Position numbers and translations under genes: made by a program | Source of the DNA: Bombardia bombarda | Lineage: Eukaryota > Ascomycota > Sordariomycetes > Sordariales > Lasiosphaeriaceae | Assembly: GCA_030512295.1 (NCBI GenBank) | Contig: JAULSR010000006.1 | Span: 1,116,001 to 1,180,000 of the forward strand | DNA: 64,000 nt | Direction: 5' to 3' | The notes under the pieces: generated by a model | The model's database searches: none | What the model was told of the DNA's origin: nothing | Seen by the model: the letters and a program-made list of their open reading frames with translations, nothing else | Part shown: piece after piece, positions 11,768-23,669 of the stretch | Position numbering within the stretch: position 1 is the stretch's first letter | How the letters are laid out: each line of letters begins with the position of its first letter

Positions 11768-13151
11768 CTCGGCTTTTGAGCATTTAGCTATGTCATGGCG
11801 CATATGAGCAAGTTGGTTATCGTCAAGTTGGGGAAATGGCCACGAGGGGTAAGTGACGTGAGAAATCTATTTTTATTTGTCCAAGACAATGTCGTGGTGT
11901 TGCTTAGGATCAGGCGTATGGGGGTAAGACCAGCGACAGAAAAGAAGCTCTTGGACAGTTTTATACCACAAAAGATTCATCTATCACGGTGCTTGGTACG
12001 CAGATCCCTAGATACGTGTCTTGTTATTGACATCAATACCATGGAGGTAACTGACCTTCAAGAAAGTGCGTATGAAGAAGAGAGATATAACAGGTATGCA
12101 CTTGGTGATAGTCACTTGTTCAAACAGTACCTCATTGTCCCAATGAGGAATTGTGAGTCCAAGCTCGAGACCAAGCTGTTCCATTGATCTTTCTCTTGTC
12201 TTTACAGCTTGAATGAATATGGCATTAGCTTATAAGATTTCATTCTCCGCTGGATCTTCATTGATACAAGTACAAACTGTCGTCATTGACATTATAAAGC
12301 CAGAAAGGCCTTTTTATTTGTGTCTTTCACTACCACGACCAATGTAGGATATGTACGTTGACAGTTACTAGCAGTTGTGAACAACAGAGAATTATTTCAG
12401 TCACCAAACTCATGCATATTCAAATGTATTAAATGTGCTGACTATCTACATCAAGTGCCTTAGCCTGCCTGTTATTCGAGATATCACATTATGAGAGTGG
12501 GCATCCACAACCTAAAAGCTATCCCGAAGTGTCCGCTGTCTTGATGAGTATCATTGGGCGGTGCTCCGAGGACTACTCGAGCCGTCTATGCGAACGTGAC
12601 AAATAACTGCCAGGATAACTGTGTGTGTATCACTTACACAGCGCAAAGATTATTTCTACCCCGTAGCAGAAATCAGTGTGAACATGAAGATTGCGACCTC
12701 AGTCTGAAACTAACAGACAGAGTCAGGTTCGATCACTACCCAGGGCCAAGAGATGTCCGCCTAGCAAGTAATACTATACTCAGTTCTGTAACTGTCATAA
12801 AGTTTGTCATACAGAAATGGGCATATGACCTCAAATATGAAAATACATATGCCTGTAGGTACTGCTATCGGCTCTCGTCATCAAAATCAGGCTAAAAGAT
12901 GAGTTTGCTGAGCGTTGGGCAACCAGTCATTCCGTGTGGAGAAGATATTTGAAAGGATACAGTTATCTTTAACTGAAGTTTGGTTTAAGCCAGGTCCATT
13001 TGACATCAGAGCTTCGAAAAATCAAAACGCCATGGAGGTTATTCATAATAATCATCCGATATGGGGAGAATGTGATCAAAACTACTACTAAGTACTACCG
13101 TGGCACTAATGTTTAAACACCCCGCAAATTGACGCGGACTTGTAGATGGGT

Positions 13152-13171
13152 TCTCATGAATTTTCATGAGA
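13152..13171. repeat. Perfect 9-bp inverted repeat with 2-nt loop
   Basis: TCTCATGAA, TT, TTCATGAGA: the two arms are exact reverse complements separated by two bases. The structure could form a cruciform or hairpin, or be a binding site. It lies in non-coding AT-rich DNA. Confidence 0.6.
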
Positions 13172-13404
13172 TCTCATTTTCATTGCACGTCAAAGTAGAA
13201 CCTATGAGAAAGTGTGTGTTGATTGTGCTCTTTCTTAGTTACATAACGATAATCCGACTACATGATTGATCAAAGGTCTGCCCAGATGTTGTCCTTTCAT
13301 GAGAATGAATGTCTTTCTTTTGATTATACCTGGGTATTGCCGTGTTTAATTGATTTATAAGTGTAAAACGCGATACATTTACAAGGTTTATTGGATGAAT
13401 CCAT

Positions 13405-13851
13405 GTCAACCGCATACCGTCCTATGCGAGAAAACACCCTAAATTGACAGTATTACCCTTCTAGGGCTGGGGTGGTCTTAAGGTCAATTTTGGGCTTTAT
13501 GTGGCTAGTATGGTGCAATAAAGTCTACCTTACGTAGTGAAGGAAGGAGCCATCATATCGCGAACTTCGCTCTTTCCTATTTATAATAGTAATCCAAATG
13601 ATATTAGACTTTGTAGGTTATTCTTATCTAGCTTCTCATTGACCTGTTATTAAGATCATAGCTAGTCATCAAGACTAGGGCTAGCCATTGCTACAATGTT
13701 GATATATATCAGCTTAGCATCGAGATATTACAAGGTCTGGAAAGTATAATATCAACCAAAATATGATGATAGAAGCAGTCATTCGAGTGCCTCAATAGGG
13801 TCATACTGTCAATTTATCTGGTTTTCTCGCACAGGGTAGTGCATAGTTGAT
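13405..13851. mobile_element. Decayed MITE-like element with ~63-bp terminal inverted repeats
   Basis: The left arm 13405-13467 and the reverse complement of 13789-13851 align without gaps over 63 positions, with 44 identities by my count. Two stretches are exact: TGCGAGAAAAC, and TAAATTGACAGTAT. Of 19 mismatches, 13 are transitions (C/T or G/A). The roughly 320-bp interior has no coding capacity. This is the shape of a non-autonomous inverted-repeat transposon that has mutated, possibly by RIP. Ends and target-site duplication cannot be fixed by eye. The alternative is an ancient inverted duplication. Confidence 0.5.
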
Positions 13852-14380
13852 GGCAGGATTTCCGTCTGCTCAACCCTCTTCTGATACTAAGTACTTAGGC
13901 AGCTACTGAGTTTTAATTCAAGCTATCATGAAATCTTGATGGGCAAGTCTCATTGTAACAAGAATTCAAAGCCTACCATTGCTCGTAATAATAAGTCGGT
14001 GATCGCAATGTTTACAACATCAATACGCCACTGGCAACTGAACGAACACATCATGAAATCATAGGCTTATACTTTGAACAAGGTTGATCGGCAAGTGCTC
14101 CAAAACTGAGCCTTTGCCCCAGTCTTTCTACTTGTATTTCACCCCTATAATAATGCAGCTTTCTCAAATAGGTTATTGCGTCAGAAGATCGCTAATATCG
14201 CTAATGCGTGGTATGACAACAAAAGGAAGGACAAAGAACAGATGTGGTAGGCCGTCGCATCGACGTTGCAATACCATATACATCTCATTCGACAGCTCTC
14301 CTTTATGAAGAAGCGAAATGCTGATGCTTGGAAAAATGGAACTAAAAAAGTTACAAATACAGGAGAGCTTGATTAACTTT

Positions 14381-17300
14381 AGGGTTAGGTGTGTGGTGGA
14401 ATCCGCTATCCGCGGGATGAGCGCCAAGCAAAAGCGATCTCGTCCTTGGCCACCAAGACACCGGCGCGAGAGTTTTAATTTAACCATCAATCTCCGTTGT
14501 TTCTGTTGCCCGCATTGCTCGGGGCGGCTCCGTTTCTGTGAGGATGAGACGCCGAACTTTGGGAGATACGTACGTATTAATCTCAATGCACGTAAGACAT
14601 TTATCACGTCAATTCCATCTCGGGTTGGAGGACTTCCGTTGAACAACACTAGAGGTCCAAGTTGGACCCATCTCGGGCCCATTTGCCCATTCCATCATCG
14701 CATGTCTTTCTTTCCCCTCCCCGCACATGCCCCGCGCTGCTCCGCGCTCCGCTCCTGCCCCTCGCTTGCATGCAATCTTGGCCGGGTCTGGGAGGCTTCT
14801 TGGTTGGAGCAAGAGATCCGACTGCAACGCTGCGGAATTGAAGTGACGTCTCTTGCACACCACACTGGGAAATAGGCTATGGGCCTAGACTCTAGACTCT
14901 AGCCAGCTTGAACTAGAGCAGGGCTGATGATAGGCGAGCCTATGGAAGGCAACTTCGAGGCGGCCTCAGCACACTCGATACCATCACGGCCACCTGCCCG
15001 CCCTAGGAACAAAGCACTGCGGATGCACCTACTTATCTCTACTTAGATTCGCAGGTCCCCACGTCCATGGCGACGATCTGCGGGAGGCTGACTGGAGACC
15101 ACGGCCGCCAGCGCTAATGCCCTTTCCTTATCTTCCATCTCCAAGGTCTCGAACGCGGGTCCAGTCAGTGAGACATGCAAATCGCCTTTTCGAGGAAAAA
15201 GAAGTTCAGCCTTTGAGAAAAGCAGCGCATTTCCCTGCGCTAAAGGTTGTGAGTGGCTTGTCGGGCTTGATACTAGCCGGCGTCGGCGAGAGGAAGGCAG
15301 CATCAGCTCTCTTATCCCGACGAACCCACAAAGCCGACTGCTACCTACCGTGGGCACTTGCTTTGTTACACCCTCGAATCAAAATGACGCATGTCGATTG
15401 GAGGGAGGGGGTAGTTGTGGTACAACAGGCACAATAACACAACCCTATGCGTCGCGCTTCTGCATTGGGCCTCACCGGCAACCGGCAGGTCTACGGCAAG
15501 CAACAATAATAAATAACAAGGGCCCGCGAAAGAATGTCTCACCCGAAACGGACTGTGCATAATTGCATGATTCCTTTCCAGATGCTGCTGGGAGCCTGAC
15601 GAGGGAGGAGAGGAAGGGCGCCTCCGGTCCTCATTCTCGCTTTGTCCGAACGCCGGCTTGTTGCACGCATGCAATCATTGAAATGAGGTGCCAATCCACT
15701 GGGCTGGGCTGGATAGGTAGGCGGGCTTGGTCGATGCAGGACATAGCTACCTGAGCTCCCGTGGCTAAGGAAGCTGTTGTGGGAGCAGGCTATTTTATTA
15801 GGGACACAATACCCAAAGTCCCAAACAGGTCTTGGCTATGCCGTGGAGATCAATAACTCGCAAAAGCTGGCACCAAGCCCGGAATAGGAAGTAAGGACGG
15901 CCACGACCAACAAGCAGGGCTCAACAGGATGACATCTTCTATCGCATTCGCTCAACTGTTGGGAAACATGGCGTCAGCGTGAGATTTCGAACGTAGCCTG
16001 CATGCATACACTGCGATTAAGAGAAATGGACAACAGCCGAGCGAGCCTTGCGAATTCGAGAACCAGCCAGCAGCCTGCTGCCCAGGTTGCCAAGCCTGCC
16101 CAATGCCTGCTCATGAGCCTCTCGATTGCTCCAATTGCTCCATCCTCCCCGCGATTTTTGACACTCGGCATGTTGGACACATCCGTGCCTTCCCCCTGCC
16201 AATGTTTCGAGGTGTGCCATAAATACGACCAATCACCTATTCATGTATACATCATCACCCCGTGGAGTCGACTCCTCATTCCGTCAAAGGATCGCTGGAG
16301 TTGCGCTGACGTCCTGTCCCCTGCCCATCAAAGGGGGAAAAGCGGAATCTTGGAAGCAGAGCAGGCCTTCCAAGTTGGGACGCCAAACAGGCGATGCAAT
16401 CTCGATCTTTACTGATAAGTCGCTAATTAAGGGCGTGAACGCGCCCGTGAAACCCCACCTGCCCACTGGCTCACAGGGAGCCTGTCCATGAAAAATAGGC
16501 AGGCACGCCCGCCCGTACCTTCCATCACCGATGGAAGAGCGTCGGTCTGGCTGTCTATCTCATGCTGGTGGTGATCAACACTCTTGAAATCCAGCCTTGA
16601 GCTGGACCAATTTCTCATCGTTTGGTAGTGTACACTATGTTTGTATGCACGGGGGCCCGATTTGCATGGCGAATGAGGCGATTGACTGGGAGCTTGTTAT
16701 CTCATCAAATCGGAAATCCCCCCTCGTGGCGGCGTGATTGGCAGTCATTGGCGGCCCCTCGCCCTGGCGGGCCCTGACACCCCTAAATGTCCCTCTGTAG
16801 CGTCTTGGCCGGTGCTCTTTCAGCTGCTTAGAACCAAAAAACAAGCCCACTTCCGTTGCGTCCTCTAAATCCGGTGCTTTGTTTTGGGCTGTGCGACCCC
16901 AGCGCGGGGCGGGTATCTATCCAGCCGGTCATCCAGTCGCGGGAGCAACATCGACAGCGAAGGACATATAGCTTAGGTAGGTATCAATATGAAAAAAAAA
17001 AAACAAGTAAAAAGGTTAAGAAACTCTTCATGAAAGGTTAAAAAACTGGCAGGTCCCGGCAACTTCGTCCGTCCGTCAGCAGTACCCCCCTGTCCTGGTT
17101 CGGCCTTACGAATATTCCAGTTTTGTCGTTCTGGCGCGCGACTTGCTAGTGGGCCCTGTCCCGTTACGGCAAGTTCAGGAAATCCACAGCACATAAGTTC
17201 ATAACATCATCGGACCAGGGGCCAGCCCATGCAACGTGGGAGCGCCAAGTTCGGTCGAACATCATTCAGCTTCTCGCCCTTTTTGAATCGCATCATCTCT

Positions 17301-17764
17301 TGCCTAGAAACTACCTAACCATCCTGAACCCGCCTCTGCACTTTTTGTCTTTAAACTTCCAATTGTTTCCGGACCTGCAAATAATCACGACACCAACGTT
17401 CAGTATTTTATTTTTCCTCGAAGCTTTATGAGTGGCAAACACAACCCCCCCGCACGATTAGAATCATTGGTTTCCACAGCAGCTTTCCTTATTCCCCCCG
17501 TCGTGCACCAGAGGGAACCTCAGTTGCACGCACGGTGCTTCCAGCAACTGACTGGCCGTGGTCGGTTTCGCCGTCTGCGACACACCTCGCGTCGTCCCAC
17601 CGGCCAACTGTGACATCCCGTGAGCAGCAGCCGCCGACGACTGCATCTCCTACATCCCCAGTCCTACACAAGGGAGCAGTACCCTCCTCCACCGAACCCG
17701 AAAGAAAAACAGGACCAAAAAGAACACCACCAATCGACACAGACGGCCAGGATCAAAAAGCCCC
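14381..17764. other. Intergenic DNA and leader of the Q-rich gene
   Basis: No recognisable gene. The open frames on both strands (up to 137 codons at 16002-16415 +, and 169 codons at 14173-14682 -) have no familiar motifs. From about 17290 to 17764 the sequence is CT/CA-rich and looks like promoter plus 5' leader of the gene at 17765. It contains an upstream ATG frame (17428-17613, 61 codons) that would be a uORF if transcribed. Confidence 0.45.
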
Positions 17765-19200
17765 ATGAATATCAGTCAACAATTCCTCCCCTCGCGTCCA
17801 GCTCACCCCAGTGGCGCGTATGGTGGGCTGGCCGAGACGACCATGACGGACGCCCAGTACGCTCGCCGGCGAGCACAACCCATGAACCCCTCGACCGACA
17901 TGATGTACACACATAGCCGCACACGTACCACCTCATCTAATGTCTTTCCCGTCACCTCCCAGCAGCAGTACCAGCAGCCGCAGCAGCAGCACCAACAATA
18001 CCAACAGCCGCCGCAACAATACCAGCAGCAGCAGCAGCAGCAGCAATACTTGAACCAATACTCAAACGGCCCTCAAAACGGCGGCCACGGCTACCCCCAG
18101 CACATGCAGGTCCAAATGCACCTCCACCAGCCCCAGCAGCAAAACAACAACCACCAGCGCCGCTCCCCCAGCGTCGGCACCTTCAGCACCGTCTCCTCTG
18201 GCGGCGGTGGCACCATGGGCATGGCGCCGCCCCCCGCCGCATACCGCACCTCGCCCGTCCTGGACATCCGCCGCTCCACCTCGAGCCGCTCCGGTACCGG
18301 CAGCGTCACTGGCAGCCCACACGCATCCGGCTACGTCGCGCTCCTGCGCAAGCAAAAAGCCACCGTCTGGTGCGACCGCGCGCAGTACGAGGACCCGCGG
18401 CTGCTCGCGCAGCAGCGCGCCGCCAAGATGCGCGCCAACCTCGAGGTCGTGGGCTCCAACAATGGCGGCAGCGGTGGCGGTGGCGGCGCCAGCGGCGGCG
18501 GCAACGGCGGGCTGGGCCCCAGCGCGGGCCGCACCTCGACGGGCCTCAGCTCCGCCGGCGGCAAGGTCGCCGCCAAGATCCGACACCACGGCAAGCCCGC
18601 CGTTGTCGGGTACTCGCCTGATAGCAATTACGTGGGCGTCGGCGGCGTGCCGCCGAGGCTCAGCGCGACGGAGGTGGAAGGCGAGGACTCGGACGAGAAT
18701 AATAATAACAATGGCGGCAGCGACGACATCACGGCCTCGCAGCGGCTACAGCACCGCCGGACGGGCAGCTCGAGCCGCAGCAGCACGGCCAGCGGGCGGC
18801 GCGTGCTAGCTGCTGGCGGTGCGTACCGGACCTCGGGGGTGGTGGGAGCGGCTCGCTGGGCCCGTCCAACTCGCAGGGGAGGAGGCGCAGCCCCGGTGAC
18901 ACGCCCGAGCGGTCGGGGTCGCTCTCGCTGGTGGATCTGAAGGAGGGGGAGCTGATCGATGATGGCGGGAGTGGCACGGGCAGTGTCAAGGCGAGGAGCT
19001 TTGGCAGTGGGAGTAGCGGGGAGCGGCTCGATGCGGTGCCGGATATGGGCACGAACGCGGCCAGGCTGGCGAGCAAGAGCGCGGCGCTGAATAGGGAGAA
19101 GAGCGTGCGGAACCCGGAGGATCTGAGAAGGAGGGGCAGCGTGGATGAAAGGACGATGACGCTTACTTCGGGGAGGCTGTTTATTGCGAATCCTGATTAA
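17765..19200 (+). CDS. Q-rich/low-complexity conserved fungal protein, frame-broken
   Basis: I do not recognise a named family. The frame begins at ATG 17765 with MNISQQFLPSRPAHPSG. A Gln-rich tract (about residues 59-125, QQQYQQPQQQHQQYQQPPQQ-like) follows, then Ser/Gly-rich linkers. The most conserved-looking core is YVALLRKQKATVWCDRAQYE with DPRLLAQQRAAKMRANLEV. After it come GGKVAAKIRHHGKPAVVGYS and an acidic Asn run. The frame is lost at the G5 run 18835-18839. One added base continues into SLSLVDLKEGELIDDGG and ends TLTSGRLFIANPD at 19200, giving 1437 nt (478 aa). No membrane segment or signal peptide is visible. A disordered regulatory or scaffold protein is a guess only. Continuity of coding bias across the break supports one gene. 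Confidence 0.75.
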
Positions 19201-21527
19201 TGGGGGGTATTTATTTTGAAGAAAAAGGAGAGGGGGAAGGGATTGTTTGTTTTGGGGAGTAATGGGAGGTTTTAAGATCAACAAACAAACAGACCGTCAG
19301 GTTGATTGAGGGCTGTCACTGTTGTTGTTGTTGTTGTTGTTTACTGCATACATAATAGGCGTTTTTGGTATTTTTTTTTTTTTACTTGCTTCAACTACCT
19401 ATTTATGCGAAAGGGGATTTTGTTTTTTTCCTGTCAAGGCTTGCTAGCTACCTACTAAATTTAGGGTGGGGGGAGGGTAATGGTAGATATTTTGTTGTAC
19501 GTGAGCGTGTTTTTATTGAGATTGACAGCAGCTAGCTTTTCTGTCTGCGCGTTCACTCTCAATTTCTCACACAAAAAGTATCTGAGTGTGTTTGCTTAAT
19601 TTGTTCTCTGCTGTTTAGCATCGCAGTGCTTTTCTTTTACTTGCCATGGTGCAGTTACTACCTATCTGGGCGGTGGATGGTATTAATGGGGAGGACAGGG
19701 TGAAGTACCTGGTTTGTTTTCTGCACCATTTGACTATATCCGATACCCAGGAGAAGCCGGGGACGAAACAAAACAAAGAAAAAGCAAGCTCGTGGGCTGT
19801 TATTGCAGGGCATTTGGTATGTTTTCTGCGCGCTTGGTTTGGAAGCTTGAGTTAACGGCCCAATGAAAGGAGGCTTGTGGGATAGGGAAGATACACCAAC
19901 ACCAACACACTATGTGTAATGCGCGTGCATAGGCTATATTGTTACTCAGATAGTAGCACACAATAATACGCATTCTAGATGCGCATTATCATTCCTGCTG
20001 TGTCTGCTAGTGTCCGATCCGTGTATCTGTCTGCCCGCCTGTCACCTACCAAGTCTGCAATGACCCAGCTGTGTGTGGTGCATTACTTAAATGCGATCAA
20101 GCAGACAACGCAATGACGACAGCGGTATATGATATTTGACATGGTATATTAGAAACGTATATCGCGATTGCTCTTGACCCAGTCGTGCAGTTACAAGGAA
20201 CAAAAACTTGAGTCTATGATTTCAATGATTTCAATGCCAAGGCCCACGCTTAAGCTCAAAGAGGAGGGGCACGCAACTTGGTACATACATCATGTAAAAG
20301 ACGGAAGCAGGGGCAGGCAGCTTGTAAGCAAGGAGCCGGTTTGCAGATTGGCAGTGTAACATTCACGGCGTTGCTTGGAATGCACTTGTGGAAGCTATAA
20401 GACGGATCTGTTATTGCAGGCAAAAGCCAAGTTTCCATGGTGGTTTGTGCTCAACACATGCGCTATATCACGGTCTGTTATAAGGGGGGAGGATGGCGGG
20501 GAAGACTTTTAAGAATGACGACAGGCTGATCAAAAGTTGGTTTGGAATTGGGACTAAGCTTGTATAATGAGATAGGTGTCTCTTCATCATCATGAAAGTC
20601 CGAACAAACAAATCGCATTGAAGTGAAGTCATGGACAGTGGGTTGAATAATCAACAGTCCCCCTGGGTTTAACTATGTAACCAGGTTTTGGGTACGCATG
20701 CACGCTGCACCACACAGCACAATATTTTATCTTGTATAAAATACAACGTGCTCTAGCCTTGAAATTGTGGCTCAAGAACTATAGGTTAACAAAGAAAGTG
20801 CTAGTAATATAGATTTAGAGATCTAATTCGGTCCGAAGAAATGTCGTTGGGAGTTGGGGACTGCGGTCACTCTGGCGCTTACTGTGTACACCAAACGTTA
20901 CCTGTGGCAAACAGCTGGTGGCGGCCGCTCCGATCCTCAAAGGGTGTCAAGGGTTAGGGTTATACCAAGATCAGTGCACGGTCTGTCCCATGGCCGAAAA
21001 TTTGAGTTGGACTCAGAGCTCCAAAAGCGGCCCCAAAGGCCCAAACCCAAACACACACTTTCCACGCATATTCGCATCAAACCAAGCCCAACGCACACGC
21101 CCGACAACCCTCGTTGTCCCCTGCTCCTCAGTTCTCTTGATTGGCCCTAGCCACATCCACAGCCACACAATGATTTCACTGAAGCCACTGAAACGCGAAA
21201 CCCCACCGGCAAATTTGACACGCTTAAATGAAGGCGCGACCTAAACGCGTCCTCCCCAGCTAAACCCGGCCCTCAATTTACCAATCGCTTCCTGCATCTC
21301 TCCACAACCAAACCATCTCCGCAACTCACAGCCGCCTGCAACCCCGATTCGACACGATTCACGACTTTCTGGCATCTTCATATTCTACTCTCTTTAATGC
21401 CCTAGTCGTTTTTCGAGCGTCGCGATAACTTCATTTGCTTGCACTTTACTCGCTGTCCTCGCTGTCATTTGCATCACGATCGCCCCGCCGACATAGTAGC
21501 GGACCCTGGGGGTCAAGATTCCCACCG
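19201..21527. other. Intergenic region upstream of CAF-1
   Basis: Holds the 3' flank of the Q-rich gene (GTT and poly-T runs near 19320-19385), then DNA without a supported gene. From about 21040 it becomes CA/CT-rich and is probably the CAF-1 promoter. It includes a telomere-like motif (20951-20962) and an ATG-CCC-TAG mini-uORF at 21397-21405. Confidence 0.45.
20951..20962 (+). promoter_or_regulatory. Telobox-like GGGTTAGGGTTA
   Basis: Two telomeric hexamers in tandem lie about 570 bp before the CAF-1 start. TTAGGG-binding factors (Tbf1/Taz-type) use such sites in fungal promoters. With only two copies it is not a telomere and may be chance. Confidence 0.3.
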
Positions 21528-23669
21528 ATGCCGCTTTCCGCCCTGTCGCCAAACAATCCCGAAATGGATTCGGCGTCCCGCAAGAGATCCCATGGCGAGT
21601 TTGCCAAGAAAGAGGCGGGCGAGTCTCTATTCTTCAAGAAGGATGTAGTCGGTTCATTAAACGACAATGACAGTAAGTTCTAGGCGTGCACGCATTTAAT
21701 CCGAATCACCATCACCCAGCCGCTGCTGACATTCTTGGGTTCCGCAGAAGAGAATGTGGTTACGCGTATATCTATTAAAGATGCACCTTCTCTAGCTGCG
21801 GGAAAAGACAGTCCTGGCCTGACCGATTCGGGGAGCAGCCCACTAAGCAGTCTGGACGGCGACTCACCGTCTCCGAACCCCACCCCCCTCGACGACTCTC
21901 CAGCAGCACTCTGCCACTGGCAACCGCTACTAGCAAATCGCCAATGGGCGAAACTCAATCGACCGTGGCCAAGACGACAGCACCGCCCCGGGCAGCGACT
22001 ACGGGCGAGCCAGCGCCAAAGCGGAAGAAGCTGACTGCTGCGGAGAGGGTGGCCAAGGAGCAAGAGCGTGAGGCTCTCAAAGTTGCAAAGGCTGTCGAGC
22101 TAGCCAAGGCTGAGGCTAAGAAGCTACAACTGGCTGAGGAGCGCGAAAAGAAGAAGCGTGAAAAGGAAGAGGTAGAGCAGCTGAAGGCTCAACAGAAGGC
22201 GGCCAAGGAGGCCGAGAGGAAGCAGCAGCGCGAAGAGCGCGAGAAGAAAAAGCGAGAAAAAGAGGAAGATGACGCCAAAAAGGCCCGCAGCCAGATCAAA
22301 CTCACCAGCATGTTCAAAATGAACAAGGAGGACAAGTCTGTGTCTAAGCCCGAGAACGTCGCCGATGCCGCCAGCCCTGCTGGCACTCCGGCCAAGATAA
22401 AAGCCAAGCCCGCAACCAAGGAGATGTCGTTCTACGAGCAAACATTCAAGCCCTTTTATGTGAAGGAAAATGTCAAGGTTGCCGCTAACCCCTATGTGGC
22501 GGACGAGGAAACAAAAAACGCCAAGACCAAAATACTGGATGAGTATGTCACTGGAACACGGCAAGAGGTCTCGCTGGGTCCTTTTGACCCCGTGGAGGCC
22601 CTCCAGATTCCCTTCTCCCACCAGCCACGTGGCCGCCTCTATCTGAGCGTCCGGAAGATCATGGCCGAGTTTCACGACCAGTTGTCATCCACAACCGTCG
22701 TACCTACGACGGCTGACTCGCAGAACTCGCAGATCCGAAGCACCTGTGAACTGTTGAAGACGGTGCCGGTGAAGTCTCTCAAATTTAGAGAAGATGTGAG
22801 GCCGCCGTACATTGGCACGGTCAGCAGCCTCGTCTCTCGACTCAACGATCTCCGCAAGCTCGCGAGGAATCCAACCTCGAAAAAGGTTGTGCCCTTGAAC
22901 TACGATTATGATTCAGAAGCCGAGTGGCAGGAGGAAGATGGTGAGGATATCGATGAGCTTGATGATGAAGATGAGGAAGGAGATGTCGACGAAGAGATGG
23001 ATGATTTCTTAGATGACTCGGAGGATGCCGCTCCAACGCGAAGACACTACTCGGATGAGGTCATGGCGCCTGTAAACACGGGGCTATGCTGGGAGAATCC
23101 CGAGAGACTGAACGACACGAGCAAGATGAATGATTTCCGCCTGGAGTTTATTCTTGGTAAGTGACTCACCCCTGTCTCTCTATAGGGGACGGGCCCGCTA
23201 ACAATCCGTAACAGAGTCTCTCGAGACACACGCTACAATCAACCCCTTTTCATCCGAGTACTGGGCTCCGCCACCCAAGGTTGCTGCCGCCACACGCAGA
23301 GAGAGATCATCCACGCCAACAGCTACCGCATCATCCGTACCTGCGGCGGCCTCGGCAACTGCTCTACCCTCCGGCACTGCTGCTAAGACCACTTCAGACC
23401 CCGCGACAATGGCACCACCACCCACAGGACCATCCGACGCGTTCGACGCTCTCGCAAAAGGAGCTGCAGGCAAGAAGCCCGCGCCACCGTTGTCCCCTGA
23501 TATGGTACAGGAGCTTGTGCAGCTTTTGAAGAACAAGCCAAATCTGAGCAAGCTGGGTATCATTGAGCTGTTCTCTTCAGAGCATGCAGGGTGTAAAAAG
23601 GCACAGGTCAAGGCGTCGTTTGACAACCTGACGGAGAAGTCGGGCAAATCGTGGAGGCTCAAGACATGA
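21528..23669 (+). CDS. RLF2: Chromatin assembly factor 1 large subunit (p150/Cac1/Rlf2), frame-broken
   Basis: Largest CAF-1 subunit, which deposits H3-H4 at replication forks with PCNA. Exons are 21528-21672, 21748-23156 and 23215-23669. The 75- and 58-nt introns have GTAAGT donors, and the second has a CTAAC branch site. A KER-type charged helix spans about residues 145-229 and is followed directly by a PIP-like box QIKLTSMF (about 231-238). The family hallmark LKFREDVRPPYIGT, an acidic domain (about 436-475, EDGEDIDELDDEDEEGD) and WENPERLNDTSKMNDFRLEF follow. The C-terminus (LVQLLKNKPNLSKLG to KSWRLKT) fits the Cac1 winged helix. The start could instead be the ATG at 21564. A break in the C6 run 21883-21888 shifts frame, and one extra base gives 2010 nt (669 aa). 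Lesion aside, identity is secure. Confidence 0.92.

Larger units (their letters stand above)
11640..14380. other. AT-rich gene-less island
   Basis: Base composition is visibly AT-rich compared with both flanks, with many TA steps and frequent stops. It holds an inverted-repeat element (13405-13851) and a perfect palindrome (13152-13171). The longest clean frames (11795-12187 +, 130 codons; 12554-12895 +, 113 codons) start with or contain ATG but match no family I know and lack fungal coding bias. I read it as decayed repeat or intergenic DNA. Confidence 0.5.

Noticed and set aside
11795..12187. 130-codon ATG frame as a gene
   Set aside because: It lies in AT-rich DNA, has no domain and no intron signals, and its codon use differs from neighbouring genes.
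12722..12745. GGTTCGATCAC as a tRNA B box
   Set aside because: The 3' half of the box is wrong and no cloverleaf can be drawn.
14173..14682. 169-codon minus frame as a gene
   Set aside because: No recognisable motif, and it spans the edge of the AT-rich island. It looks like chance.
18062..18809. Long overlapping frames over the Q-rich gene
   Set aside because: Low-complexity CAG/GCC repeats open several frames at once. Only the called frame has non-repetitive conserved-looking segments.
18820..18877. 58-nt GTGCGT...GCAG intron as an explanation for the Q-rich gene break
   Set aside because: Splicing it leaves the downstream exon in the wrong phase and hits a TGA quickly. One added base in the G5 run fits better.
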